Assembly (NCBI GenBank): GCA_027490725.1
Contig: JAIXXN010000068.1
Location: forward strand, 58,418 to 122,417
Reading direction: 5' to 3'
Origin: Oxalobacteraceae bacterium
Lineage (GTDB): Bacteria; Pseudomonadota; Gammaproteobacteria; Burkholderiales; Burkholderiaceae_D
DNA: 64,000 bases
Below the pieces are notes generated by a model. The model ran no database searches. It saw only the letters and a program-made list of their open reading frames with translations, and had not been told where the DNA came from. Shown here piece by piece: positions 9,601 through 19,072 of this stretch. Within the stretch, counting starts at the first letter, position 1. Each line of letters begins with the position of its first letter. The translations under genes and the position numbers were made by a program.

Positions 9601-12600
9601 CTTGTGCTTATTGATTTAGCCCCAAAAGAAATCCGTGAGGAACTGGAGAAAAAGCCGAACCATCACAGCAGAAGCTCCGAAGCCGAAGCGTTTGAAAGGT
9701 CCACGGGAGGTATCTTGGCTTGGTTCCGCCTGTCGGCGGAGATTGCGTGTGGGAGGGTTCCGCCCGAGTTTAATGTGGCCACCCAAGAGGCACTCGATGC
9801 GACGAACGCTGCTAGGTCTAAAGATTACTACAATGTTTTCAACTTAGAGCAAATCGCGGCACTGGAATGGATACGAGCGATACGTGATGCGTCGGTATCG
9901 GACCCCAAATCCCTGACCGCATTCCTGAGCTGGTTTAAAGAGAAGGCTGACGCTTTCGGGACGACCGGTATGACGGCTATCTGTCGCTTGGCAGCCCGCA
10001 AAAAGTCCCTCGAGAGTATTGCGCTCGAAGTGTCTGTTCGGGTCTACGAAGCTATAGAAAATCAACGCGAGCACGCTGAATCCAGAGTCGAGTCCTACCA
10101 AACTCTTGCGCGCGCCATTTTCCCGACCAGTAAAGCGGAGGCGCGTACCTATTTCGAGCGGGCGGTAGAGATTTCTAGCCGCATCGGGGAGGAGAACTCG
10201 GACCGCTGGGGTGCGCTCCTTTGCCTCGCCGAGGCAAGCGGAAAGAACAGCTCAGTCCGACCAGAGTCCGCCTACAGGCTGGCACGAGGCGCAGAGCTAG
10301 CGTACGATTATGTCGAAAGAGACAAGCATTTCGACTGGAGCCACACCATTGACGGATTGCTGAGCTTATGCCCGGGCTCCACGATAGCAACTCTGAGCCG
10401 TTGGCGAGACCGGAAGGTAGGCTATGCAGACAAACTTTTGAGAATCGCAGTTGACCGCTCAGTGGCGCGCGGCTTTCTACCGCCCATTGCGCCGATTGCG
10501 CTATGCCCCATTGGCGACGAGTGGGAACGGGTAGAGGACCTGGCGAAAGCTCTGGAACGTGAGTCTGCCAAGGACGTTCAGCGTAAAATTCTCGATGTCG
10601 GCTATCACTATCTTAGGTTCAGTTCGCCATCCGAGAGCGACCTTGAGCGAGTTTCAACGCTGGCACGCGCTTGCGACTTCGTGGCTTCCGACCTTGACAG
10701 GCTTCTCGCGGCAGCGAAAGAACCCAAGACTGATAGCGGAAATTCTGTAAGGCAGCACGTGCCGCAAAACTCGGAGAAGCGCAACGACCCAAATTGGAAT
10801 GCTCTTTTTGAGGGAGTTGACCTATCAAGCTCCGCAGAGCTTCGTAGTGCCTACTTGCTGCTGAGAACCTTCGACCCGCCTTACCAGATTTATGAATTCT
10901 ACACAGAGGCACTGCAGCGATGTGGCCTGGGCGGCGCCGCCGAGCTCTGTCTAGCCGTCGGGCAGTGGCCGGAATTTGGGAACTTTGAATTAAGGCACCT
11001 CTTAGATGTGCTCGGGAAGCAAAGTACGAAGCCGGTCGCTTTGCGCAAGGCGTTGGCAAGCGTAGCGCTCGCCATATGTAAAAGAAGCCCCGAGTCGGCT
11101 AGAAGGCGGAGGTGGGGCAGCTCGTTCCCTTACCGGCAGCTCATCTGCGAAGCCATTGTTACCGATGACCAGATTGTTGAAGCTACGCTTGAGGGATTTC
11201 TTGTCACTGTCACGACGCTTAACTCAGGAGAGCTCTTTCAGATGCTGGAATCGTTGTCTCACCTTCTGACGAGTGACGAGGCCGACGATGCGCTGAACTT
11301 TGGCCTGTCGCTTCACGAGATGGACATGCGTCCGGAAGATGGCGACGGTCCCTGGAACGATGAGATGAAGTCAGAAGGGAGTTGCGAGGCGGCCGTGGCT
11401 GGTTATCTCTGGGCCGCTCTAGGCTCACCAAGTACTTCAGTGCGCTGGGAGGCTGCACACGCTGTGCGGGCGACCGTCGAGCTTGGTTGGGTCCCGGTAC
11501 TGTCTGCGCTCGCGAAAGTAGCAGTCGTCAGCGGACCAGGTGCTTTCGTTGATAAACGTTTTGTCTTTTACGAATGGCATGCTCGTCTTTGGCTCAACAT
11601 TGCGCTAGCTCGGTGCGCTGCTGAGCACCATGACATGGTGCTCCTGTTCGGCGATTATCTCCTATTGTCAGCCAAAGAAGAGCATGTGCTGCTGCGCCAT
11701 TTCGCAGCCGCCGCTTTGCGCGAACTACCTGAAATCTTGGGTGACGGAAGCACTCTGGGCGAGCCTGAGAAAATCAACGCAAGTGAGTTACCGCTCGTTG
11801 AGCATTCTTCTTATCGAGAACCGGAGACAGAGTCCGTGGCATCGGGCGACGAGACTGAAGAGGTAGTGGATGAGTACCACTTTGGGATAGACATTGGTCC
11901 ATATTGGCTTACTCCTCTAGGCCGAGTCTTCGGTATCTCGCCAAATGGAATTGCCCGGCGCGCCGCCCAAGCCATACGCGAACGTATGGGGGGCCTACCC
12001 ACTAGGCATAACCACGACGCGCGCTACAAGCATGGCGTGTTTGCGCACGAGCAGACTAGCCACTCACACGGAACCATGCCCCGCGTTGAAGACCTTGCGG
12101 CGTACAGTGCGTATCACGCAATGATGGTAGTGGCCGCGAGGCTGCTTAAAACTCACCCGGTCGGCAAGGCGACCTACAGTAAAGAAAATGACTTTGACGA
12201 GTGGATTGAATATCGACTTCTTACGCGCAACGACGGCAAGTGGGCGGCGGATAGACGCGACCCTCAACTTACCAAGACTCCTCCAGCGCCGGAGAGATAT
12301 GGCGACAAAGATTGGCGCTGGCAGATAACCACTGACCATCTCGATAGTCTTATGGAGACCGACGAGGGGCTGCAGGTCGTAGCCGGGGACTGGACAAGCG
12401 GTATAAATGAGTCCGTGGAAACCATTTCCGTGAACAGTGCGTTGGTGCCAAAGGTCTCTGCGGCAGCATTTCTCTGCGCGGCGCAAACTTCCTCGGACCC
12501 CCGAGGCTACTTCTTCCGATTCGAGGAAGACCAAACGACGCTGGATGAAGACGAGGCCACGAAGTCTAATGGCGAAGCTCCGGAGCCGACATCGGGAGGG

Positions 12601-13062
12601 CACCAGAGTGGTCAATTCAGGCTACTTCGGTGGAAGTCTGACCAAAGCGAATCCTCTGGTGTTGACGAATACGACCCCTGGGGGGAACGCGTACGTGTTC
12701 CCGGCGATGAGCCGAACTCGGCCACCGTCTCAACTATGGGCTTGCGCTCCGTAGACGACGGGCGTCGGTGGGTGACCGAGAGGGGTGCCCTCATGCGAAG
12801 TGAGACATGGACCCAGTCGAGCGGTTACGGTCGCGAAAAGGAAACAATTCCCGGCACTCGCTTGAGCGCTGACAGAGCTTTTTTGAAAGAACTCCTCGCC
12901 GCCAATCCTGGATACTCGCTTGTCGTTGGTCTCAGGCTGCATCGACGCGTTCCGCGCTATGGCTCAGATAACGATGACCATAGCTCATACGTGCCCCCTT
13001 ACAACCGCTACTACCTAATTGAAGAAGATGGAATCACTAGAACGCTCAAGAGCAGTAATTGA
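6655..13062 (+). CDS. avs3a: Avs3-like antiviral STAND NTPase with Cap4/DUF4297-type nuclease
   Basis: This 2,135-aa protein has three parts. The N-terminus (about 30-200) is a Cap4/DUF4297-type PD-(D/E)xK nuclease, with D86 in 'LIDVGF' and Q106-L-K108-H in 'YVQLKHS'. The STAND NTPase follows, with Walker A GGVGKS (313-318) and Walker B 'LYLIVDAADN' (D415). The rest, from about 700, is a long helical TPR-like sensor. Known Avs3 proteins bind phage large terminase through the repeats, oligomerise and degrade DNA non-specifically; that activity is assumed here by family. The start is 6655 (GGGA 4 bases upstream) or the ATG at 6700. The next gene overlaps its end, as expected for an Avs3a-Avs3b pair. 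All catalytic motifs appear intact. Confidence 0.75.
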   Translation: MVGRRGHAFPDLETPMNSKSATAGAVTTDSDLVRASRDGDQFHYHWAARHCLALLPGVSDLVAISIEGASVLEGLGSSNEGDELIDVGFYFGSERFQDARLVRYVQLKHSTKRAQEPWTASGLSNTLKGFSERFVGLRKAFAWDELKDNLRFTFTTNRPIDEKVIESLEDLAAGKTMRHPSVAKTLLGYVVGLDRETANFFKLFSAEAGEPDLWNQRNLLFKDVRNFLAEGGSEASLQLKELVTKKATSEQALNPSIRRVDVLRALETDEADLLPAQCLIAGPADGALPREQEGEIRAILESATHPVVLHAEGGVGKSILVWQLSRSVPEGSVAVLYDCFGDGLYRSAQHYRHREKDALPQIANELAARGLCHPLIPVRGTDSKQYMRAFVARLAQAVSLLRAKTPLANLYLIVDAADNAVMAAREFGDSAFVPDLIRAAMPDGVKLVFSCRTHRRDHLQAPPDAIHVELRPFSREETAKHLKNSYPGATDSDISDFGFLSSSNPRVQAAALSRKLPLAEMLKALGPSPSTVERAIADLLAQAVENLKFREGHVEAEQIEQICEGLAVLRPLVPIAVLAEISGTTESAVRSFAYDLGRPLLVKGGSLHFLDEPSETWFREKFQPDKEKLTRFLKRLKPLAASSSYVASTIPQLLLAAGLMDELVELALSSEGLPTANPLERRDVEVQRLTFALKACLQEKRYASAAKLALKVAGELAGVARQNSLMQGNTDIASALLSLDRIDELVSRRAFRGTWTGARHAYEAGLLAGRVEFLSEARSRLRMAIDWLYSWAGMPEEEREKSNERVDTSDIAELAMAKLLSEGPEDAARFLRGWSPRPLSMTAGGTLARRLVDLGRYDLLDQVAEHGARDIWLMLGLAVEACKGGHTLPAKPLETLMSALASRKIQLQDPDRSTSSWSLINGVTSAVLQALRALPRDEVEWAKVIRRYLPEHPPIELTARHGSDRPLILRAYCLEAALLGRQLVLIDLAPKEIREELEKKPNHHSRSSEAEAFERSTGGILAWFRLSAEIACGRVPPEFNVATQEALDATNAARSKDYYNVFNLEQIAALEWIRAIRDASVSDPKSLTAFLSWFKEKADAFGTTGMTAICRLAARKKSLESIALEVSVRVYEAIENQREHAESRVESYQTLARAIFPTSKAEARTYFERAVEISSRIGEENSDRWGALLCLAEASGKNSSVRPESAYRLARGAELAYDYVERDKHFDWSHTIDGLLSLCPGSTIATLSRWRDRKVGYADKLLRIAVDRSVARGFLPPIAPIALCPIGDEWERVEDLAKALERESAKDVQRKILDVGYHYLRFSSPSESDLERVSTLARACDFVASDLDRLLAAAKEPKTDSGNSVRQHVPQNSEKRNDPNWNALFEGVDLSSSAELRSAYLLLRTFDPPYQIYEFYTEALQRCGLGGAAELCLAVGQWPEFGNFELRHLLDVLGKQSTKPVALRKALASVALAICKRSPESARRRRWGSSFPYRQLICEAIVTDDQIVEATLEGFLVTVTTLNSGELFQMLESLSHLLTSDEADDALNFGLSLHEMDMRPEDGDGPWNDEMKSEGSCEAAVAGYLWAALGSPSTSVRWEAAHAVRATVELGWVPVLSALAKVAVVSGPGAFVDKRFVFYEWHARLWLNIALARCAAEHHDMVLLFGDYLLLSAKEEHVLLRHFAAAALRELPEILGDGSTLGEPEKINASELPLVEHSSYREPETESVASGDETEEVVDEYHFGIDIGPYWLTPLGRVFGISPNGIARRAAQAIRERMGGLPTRHNHDARYKHGVFAHEQTSHSHGTMPRVEDLAAYSAYHAMMVVAARLLKTHPVGKATYSKENDFDEWIEYRLLTRNDGKWAADRRDPQLTKTPPAPERYGDKDWRWQITTDHLDSLMETDEGLQVVAGDWTSGINESVETISVNSALVPKVSAAAFLCAAQTSSDPRGYFFRFEEDQTTLDEDEATKSNGEAPEPTSGGHQSGQFRLLRWKSDQSESSGVDEYDPWGERVRVPGDEPNSATVSTMGLRSVDDGRRWVTERGALMRSETWTQSSGYGREKETIPGTRLSADRAFLKELLAANPGYSLVVGLRLHRRVPRYGSDNDDHSSYVPPYNRYYLIEEDGITRTLKSSN

Positions 13063-13723
13063 ACTCGGCAAGCGGCTTATCGCACAGCTGAAGCTTGGAG
13101 ACGACGAGCTTACTCAGTGGATGGCGCACGTGCTAGCTGAACGCATTCACAACGTCGAGATTGCCCCTCCTGAGGAGAGAGTCGCGGCACAGAACTCCTG
13201 CGCTGATTTGGTATTCCAGCTTTGGGCGCAGAGGTACAGTCTGCCGCCTCGGCTCCGTCCCTTAAAGAAGTTGGAGCCGCTCCTGGGGACGCTTGACTCA
13301 CTTGATGCCACCAACGGCCCGCGATTTCGTTTTATGCACGAGCCGCCGGCAGACGTTGAAGTCGAAGAGGACGTCGCGAAGCTGCTTGGCTTGGCTGTGA
13401 AACTTGACGATGCGTCACGGACGCTGGTGCAGTACTTTCTTGCGACAGCAGCTGAGCAGGCCTCGGAAGAATCGAAGTCCTGGATACAGAGCGCTGTCGA
13501 TGCGGAAGCAGATGTAACGCTAGAAGTCCGTATTATTGGCTTCGTCGACGGCGGCCTTGACCGCGCCTCTGACGAAGCGAAGTTTGTCCGTGAGGCATTG
13601 CTTGATAAGATACAAAAACTGGAGACGTTTGCATCTGCGGCAGCGGCCCACGCGGCCGGGCTAAGAGCAAGGCACGATTTGCTGGACGATGAAGTGAATG
13701 ACGTGGAATCGAATGATGATTGA
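13028..13723 (+). CDS. avs3b: small partner of the Avs3-like protein
   Basis: This 231-aa protein starts at ATG 13028, 35 bp inside the end of the upstream STAND gene; a TTG at 13019 is also possible. It is helix-rich and acidic at the C-terminus (the last ~20 residues are mostly Asp/Glu/Asn). I see no catalytic motif. Its position and size fit the second gene of type 3 AVAST systems (Avs3b), whose exact role is not clear to me. The assignment rests on context rather than on sequence motifs. Confidence 0.55.
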   Translation: MESLERSRAVIELGKRLIAQLKLGDDELTQWMAHVLAERIHNVEIAPPEERVAAQNSCADLVFQLWAQRYSLPPRLRPLKKLEPLLGTLDSLDATNGPRFRFMHEPPADVEVEEDVAKLLGLAVKLDDASRTLVQYFLATAAEQASEESKSWIQSAVDAEADVTLEVRIIGFVDGGLDRASDEAKFVREALLDKIQKLETFASAAAAHAAGLRARHDLLDDEVNDVESNDD

Positions 13724-13876
13724 TGGAGATGCTCATACTCTAGGCTAAAGAATTGTCAATCGATGAAGGTTTCAAGTGCATGGATATCAAGCAAATTTTA
13801 TGGCGACTGAATTAGATTCTTTCGTAGCTTCCTGCTGATAAACTGATTCCAAGTCTCAATGGAGGTGTGACATTTT

Positions 13877-16800
13877 ATGTATCAGGTAGGCTCGAGTGAA
13901 AACCTCGCTCTTTCGAGAGTGCTCAAAGAATTTAACCGGAAAGCAACCGTCGCCAGATGCGCGGGTTTGCTGACGGTTCCGGCGTTCCACGCAAATACAA
14001 TTCGTATTGAGACGATGGTTCATCTCGCGGTAGCGAATTGCGCGGGGAAGCGGAAGCCAACGTTTTCGGATATCGGTCGGTGGCTAAATCGAAACCTTGG
14101 GAATTCCGCTGTGGCTACTGCGGAGGACCCTCCCGAGGACGTTTTCGTCAGCAACATCTGCACTCAAACCGGGAACTTTCGGCTCTTTGAAGGCACCTGG
14201 GAAAGTAGCGACTTTCACTTGCAACAGATGTTGGATACGGCGGAGGCCTTGTCTCCGGCCATTGAACGAATCGCGTCTGCGCTTCCCAATATTTACGCGT
14301 TACTACGCATGGGCGATGCAGTCGCTGCCCGGCTGAACCTCGCACGGTGGCATGCTGAGCCTTCAGCACGTGCCGGCAGCTTGGTCATTGGTCCCAATAC
14401 TAATATCGACCGGAGAGCCGCAGCGGTTACCTTCACCGAACCAGAATTGAAGGACCTTGGAATTGAGGTGACGGAATTAGAGCCTTTTCTCTTTACCGAT
14501 GAGGACGAGAAGATTCTTCCGTTGCAAGTGGTGACCCAAGAAACAGCGCTTGAGCTGCGGCCTGTCGTTCGATTCGGGAATGAGTACGTCCTGGCACTGC
14601 CAGCTGGTGTTGGTTCGGCACTCCGCGCTTATATTCTCAGAGAAGTCGTTCAAGCTAGGGCGTTTAAGGTTTTTGATAGCGCATTAGGTCGGCGGCAGGC
14701 GACTCTTGTGCGGCGCTTGTTGCAGAACATCGGGAAAGAATACTCGTCCATTCTGTCGAGAGAACGTGAGCCGAGTCTGCCGCAGATGCAAAGTTGGTGT
14801 TTTAAACGAGACACCTCCGAGCATGTCCATGTTGTTGTGTTGCATGAAGACCTCGGTGAATGTGTGGACGAAGGTTGGGGCCTCCCTAGTAGACTTAGCC
14901 CAAAGCAGCAAGTCGCGTTCGAAGATTTTCTAAAACGCAGTGCTGACCGCAGTGAGGCTGAGCCTGGATTTAAGCATGGAACGACAATCGTGATTCGCGC
15001 CGGCGTTGGCCGCGGCTTCGCTTCATCATTGCCACGACTGGGTTCGTCGTGGGACTTGGTTTTTTTAGGCATTGCAGACTTAGACATGCTGGCGGCATAT
15101 CAGGATGACGCGGTCGATTTGCTATTTAAATTTTTGCGTCAAGAGACTTGGGTGGCTTCGTACAAAGCGAAGCATTTCAGCTTTAGCAGCTTCACTCTGT
15201 TTTGCCATTGGGTGCAAGAGGACTTCAGTATCTGGCCGCGAGATTTGCCGTTGAGAGATGGTTCCATCGTGATGATTCCATCGGACTCGGTCTTTGGCTT
15301 CCGGCAGAAGGTCCGAAAATCGCGTGATAAGCATGCGATTCAGACTTTGTCTGGCAAGTGGATGGTGTGCGAGCGTTACGGACGAAATTCTTATTTTGAC
15401 AGTCAGTCGAAGCAACCGATTTTTATCTGCGAGAGCGTGGTCGAACAATCGACTCTGGCGGTGGCGGTGGAAACCTCTAAGGGGCCACGATGGCTGATTT
15501 GTGCTGACCAGGGATATGACTCCAGTAAGCGGAAATATGTGTTCCGGCTCTGGTCTGATTTTCTCGGCTCCTTCGCTGAGGTCGCTCTCTTCCTCGATGC
15601 TCGAGGTGCGATACCTGAAGGCGCATTGGAGGTGTTTCTCGACTGTACGCAGATGGTGGACCTCGAATCGGTGTCGTACTCTGCTCTAGAAGACCCGGCC
15701 ATCAAACCTGTCGTTAGTTCGCCATGGGCTGGCCGTGCTCTGGTTAGTCTACCGAGGGACTTCTTTGCAATTTTCCGCAGGGTTGGGAACGAAGGTGAAC
15801 AGGCGCTTGTTTCGGCCTTTGTGACTGCATTCGAGATAGCCTCCAAATTGGTGGTTCCACTAGAGGGAAAGCTTGTTCAACAAGCAGTTGCTGCAGCCTT
15901 ACCTTCGGATGGCGCCCGTTTGGTCCATCTATTCAGTAGCAATCTAATGTCAGACCATTTGATTTGGACGTCGAGTGCTAAGCCCGTTTGGTTGAACCGT
16001 GCAGATGCAGTGTTTGTTCGGATTGGCTTAGACGAAGACCCACCCGTTAAACCAAAACTGATTGTCGGAAGTTCGTTCTGCACAGACGTTTTAAACGGTT
16101 ACGTCGCAAGGATTTGGAACGAGATTAAATTTCAGCTCAACGAACTAGATTTGGACTCTGTCCTACGCGCGCTTCTGTCATCAAATGAAGCCATCTACAC
16201 GGATAGGATGCACTGGCGGCGGACGGCCAAAGCGATTCTTTCATTGAACGAAAATGGAGAGGGGCTCGATGCGGCCTTCACTCGCGAGCAAAAGAGAAAC
16301 CGGACTTCCTTGGCCTCTCGAGTCCTTGCGGAAATGGCCGTGTGCGAATGCGCGTTGTCAGGGAAGCCTTTGGTAACGCGGGCTGAACTTGAGTTGTTGA
16401 TTGCGCGAACTTCATTGCTCATTGAGGTGGCCTACGACTCCGATGCGATTCGTGGGGAACTGGCGCCAGCGAAGCTTACTGTGTTCCCAAACGGCGAATA
16501 CGAGATTGACCGTTCTTATCAATCTTCAATCATGCGGCCGTTTGTAGCGAATCAGTATTCCGACGAGTACAGGGAAGCGGCTGCAGACTACGCGTCGTAT
16601 TACCAGGAGAAGGAGCGCAGCGGGCGCGGGCTCGCATCGGACTTTTATGGAGCGGATTTCGTAGACGGTTTTGAGAAGGAGTACGGTCTCAGCCCTGATG
16701 AATTAATTGACTGCTTTGCAGAGCTTGTTGATATGGCGACTGATGCAGGCCAGGTAGTGGTCAAAATGGAGCTTGGCCCTTTAAAGGCACGGCTCATAGA

Positions 16801-17563
16801 GAAGCGCGGAATTAGCCAGGAAAAGTGCAATGCGTTTGTCAGCGGATTTGCATTGGTTCGCAGACCTAGGTGGGATAAACCACCGAAGGGCTTTGCGGCT
16901 AAGGACACGTGGCCATGGCTCTTCAAGCGCAGGCTGTCAATCATCTCGCGGCCGGTGGTGTGTACCGGGATTACCGATGCTGATATCGCTTATTTTGGCG
17001 TGAGCCAGGTGCTGCAATCCTGGAACTACCTAATGAACCGCTCCAGCAAGGCGTGGATGCCGCAAGATTATTTCGTCTCTCAAGCGATGAAAGCTTTTTC
17101 GGGCAAGACCGCGCATGCGATGGGCGGTGTCTTCGAAGATGAAGTCGTCGAGAAGCTGACTGAATGCGGTTGGGTGGCGCGCGCTCGTGTTCAGATGACA
17201 GAACTTGGCGGGACCCAGGAAATGGGGGATGTAGACGTTCTCGCCTGGCATACGGATGGTCGAGTTCTTATTATTGAATGTAAACGCTTGCAGCCGGCCC
17301 GGACCGTTGGTGAGGTCGCCGACGTACTGCAGAAATTTGCAGGCGAGGAGAAGGATAAGTTGGCGCGGCATTTAACTCGGTTGGCGCGGCTTCAGGCATC
17401 ATCATCCGGCATTCCTCGCGCACTCGGCTTGGACCGAACTGCGAAGATTTCGACCGTTCAGGGCAGGTTGGTCACGAACACAGATGTGCCGATGATGTAT
17501 GCGAAAGACCTTCCCATTCCGATGTCCGAGATACTCCCCGTCAGAGCTTTGGAGAAGATTTGA
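13877..17563 (+). CDS. large protein with C-terminal PD-(D/E)xK nuclease domain
   Basis: This 1,228-aa protein starts at an ATG with a good GGAGG upstream. Residues 1-1050 show no motif I recognise and no Walker A. The C-terminal ~160 residues are a Mrr-like restriction endonuclease fold: 'GGVFEDEVVEKLTECGW', then 'MGDVDVLAWH' (D1118, D1120) and 'RVLIIECKRL' (E1134, K1136). The spacing and hydrophobic strands are canonical, so the nuclease should be active. It is followed 56 bp later by a second gene that also ends in a PD-(D/E)xK-like core. I infer a two-gene defence or DNA-processing unit. The large N-terminal part is presumably the sensing or targeting half. Confidence 0.7.
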   Translation: MYQVGSSENLALSRVLKEFNRKATVARCAGLLTVPAFHANTIRIETMVHLAVANCAGKRKPTFSDIGRWLNRNLGNSAVATAEDPPEDVFVSNICTQTGNFRLFEGTWESSDFHLQQMLDTAEALSPAIERIASALPNIYALLRMGDAVAARLNLARWHAEPSARAGSLVIGPNTNIDRRAAAVTFTEPELKDLGIEVTELEPFLFTDEDEKILPLQVVTQETALELRPVVRFGNEYVLALPAGVGSALRAYILREVVQARAFKVFDSALGRRQATLVRRLLQNIGKEYSSILSREREPSLPQMQSWCFKRDTSEHVHVVVLHEDLGECVDEGWGLPSRLSPKQQVAFEDFLKRSADRSEAEPGFKHGTTIVIRAGVGRGFASSLPRLGSSWDLVFLGIADLDMLAAYQDDAVDLLFKFLRQETWVASYKAKHFSFSSFTLFCHWVQEDFSIWPRDLPLRDGSIVMIPSDSVFGFRQKVRKSRDKHAIQTLSGKWMVCERYGRNSYFDSQSKQPIFICESVVEQSTLAVAVETSKGPRWLICADQGYDSSKRKYVFRLWSDFLGSFAEVALFLDARGAIPEGALEVFLDCTQMVDLESVSYSALEDPAIKPVVSSPWAGRALVSLPRDFFAIFRRVGNEGEQALVSAFVTAFEIASKLVVPLEGKLVQQAVAAALPSDGARLVHLFSSNLMSDHLIWTSSAKPVWLNRADAVFVRIGLDEDPPVKPKLIVGSSFCTDVLNGYVARIWNEIKFQLNELDLDSVLRALLSSNEAIYTDRMHWRRTAKAILSLNENGEGLDAAFTREQKRNRTSLASRVLAEMAVCECALSGKPLVTRAELELLIARTSLLIEVAYDSDAIRGELAPAKLTVFPNGEYEIDRSYQSSIMRPFVANQYSDEYREAAADYASYYQEKERSGRGLASDFYGADFVDGFEKEYGLSPDELIDCFAELVDMATDAGQVVVKMELGPLKARLIEKRGISQEKCNAFVSGFALVRRPRWDKPPKGFAAKDTWPWLFKRRLSIISRPVVCTGITDADIAYFGVSQVLQSWNYLMNRSSKAWMPQDYFVSQAMKAFSGKTAHAMGGVFEDEVVEKLTECGWVARARVQMTELGGTQEMGDVDVLAWHTDGRVLIIECKRLQPARTVGEVADVLQKFAGEEKDKLARHLTRLARLQASSSGIPRALGLDRTAKISTVQGRLVTNTDVPMMYAKDLPIPMSEILPVRALEKI

Positions 17564-17619
17564 GGGTTGGCTGAAAACTGAAATTTTTGATACGTTACGC
17601 ACTTTCTTTATAATTGATT

Positions 17620-19011
17620 ATGAGCTTCCCATCCTTACAGCTTGACCATTTCAACCGAGTTTTCGAAAGCTGGCGTGCCGGCGTTGCGCATGTGCGCGCC
17701 CAATATGTTGCGGTGTTTGTTGAAGGGAGCTGGGTGCTTCTCCATGCTCGCGTGGATTTGGACCCGTTTGAGCTTACAGAAACCGTGAATGAGGCAATCA
17801 GTACTTCGAGCATTAGAGCTGGGCACGTGAAGGCCAGCGTTACCCAGCCTGCGCTCGAAGAGTTTATGGCGGCGCTGCGTGCGGGGCGATTACACTTGTC
17901 AGAACACGGCTTAGATTTAGCACTGCCGGCTGACCAAGAGATTTCATTGTATGCACCGACGTCACTGGTTGAGCCGGAATACTTCACTCCTCAGTTGGAG
18001 GTCAAATGCATGCGGCAGACGATGCTCACGCAATCGTTCGATTACGCTCTGGCCAATGCTGAGTTGCGGCGTAACACGGTTCCATTCGATGGTTTGGTCG
18101 ACCTCCTGTCCTTCTTCGGTTTGGGCAATTCAGGACACCTGCCTCACGAGCAGAAAATCTTGGTGACGTTGAATCCGCCTGGCGACATCATCATCGACGG
18201 GTGTGCTCTTTCGCAGGACCAGTTGCGCTTGAAGGTGATGCGGCGGGTGTCCATGGGGCGCGATAGCGTGGTCCTAGGGCTGCGCAAATTTCCCAATCCC
18301 TCGATGGAGCGCCGTTCGCAGATTGCAGACAAAATCCAATGGCAGCCGGAAGTGGCTGGTTTCGAGACAGGGTATGTGGAGGCTATCGCTGATGATTGCG
18401 GCGTCGCGGAATTATTGCTGTCAGTTGGTGGGTACACCGTGCGGCGCTACTTCCTTCCGGATGCGAGCAAGAGTCTAAATCAGCGCCTTGTTGACTATCG
18501 GCGCTTCGACCCGGAGCTGCAGCATCTTGGGCGTGCGCTTAAGGCCGGAAAGAACGATTCTCGAAGCTTAGAAGCCGGTGTTGCTACTCTACTTCATTTG
18601 CTGGGAGCGAGTACGTTGACGCCACCGAACCCTGATACACCTGATGTCATTGCAGAGACTGCTGGAAAACGTCTAGCCTTGATTGAATGCACAATCAAGG
18701 TCGAGAGCTTACGCGAGAAAGTGGGGAAGCTTGTCAATCGCAGGGAGATTATCAATCGCGACAACGGGTTGAACTCGCCAGCGCGGGAAGTCTTAGCTAT
18801 TCTGGTTGTCAATCAGCCCCGGTACACTATCGTCAACGAGGGCAAGTATCTGTCCGATAATCAAGTGGTTCTGATTTCTCAAGAAGACCTTAATTTGGCA
18901 ATGGCCCACTTGGAAGTTCCTCAGGATTTGGACATGCTTTTCCTGGAGAAGCTTGAGTCTTTGCGTTCGCTCAATAATCAGCCGTTCGGGAGCATACCAG
19001 GTGTAATCTAA
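17620..19011 (+). CDS. partner protein with C-terminal PD-(D/E)xK-like domain (ECT variant)
   Basis: This 463-aa protein starts from ATG 17620 (a TTG at 17614 also fits); no clear ribosome-binding site is visible. Near residue 325 begins 'LEAGVATLLHLLG', followed by 'TPDVIAETAGKRLALIECTIK', giving D342 and E356-C-T. That order matches a restriction-endonuclease fold, but the usual ExK lysine is replaced by threonine, with K360 two positions further on. It may use that lysine or be a catalytically weakened partner. The ~320 residues before it are unassigned. It lies 56 bp after the 1,228-aa nuclease gene and they are probably co-transcribed. Confidence 0.6.
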   Translation: MSFPSLQLDHFNRVFESWRAGVAHVRAQYVAVFVEGSWVLLHARVDLDPFELTETVNEAISTSSIRAGHVKASVTQPALEEFMAALRAGRLHLSEHGLDLALPADQEISLYAPTSLVEPEYFTPQLEVKCMRQTMLTQSFDYALANAELRRNTVPFDGLVDLLSFFGLGNSGHLPHEQKILVTLNPPGDIIIDGCALSQDQLRLKVMRRVSMGRDSVVLGLRKFPNPSMERRSQIADKIQWQPEVAGFETGYVEAIADDCGVAELLLSVGGYTVRRYFLPDASKSLNQRLVDYRRFDPELQHLGRALKAGKNDSRSLEAGVATLLHLLGASTLTPPNPDTPDVIAETAGKRLALIECTIKVESLREKVGKLVNRREIINRDNGLNSPAREVLAILVVNQPRYTIVNEGKYLSDNQVVLISQEDLNLAMAHLEVPQDLDMLFLEKLESLRSLNNQPFGSIPGVI

Positions 19012-19072
19012 CTTCAGGATTGCTCGCGTACCCGTACGGCCGATGTCGGTTGACACTGTGGACCTTCCGAGA

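Noticed and set aside
12064..12615. 183-aa open frame on the minus strand
   Set aside because: It lies wholly inside the Avs3-like gene, which is supported by motifs and length; no independent signal.
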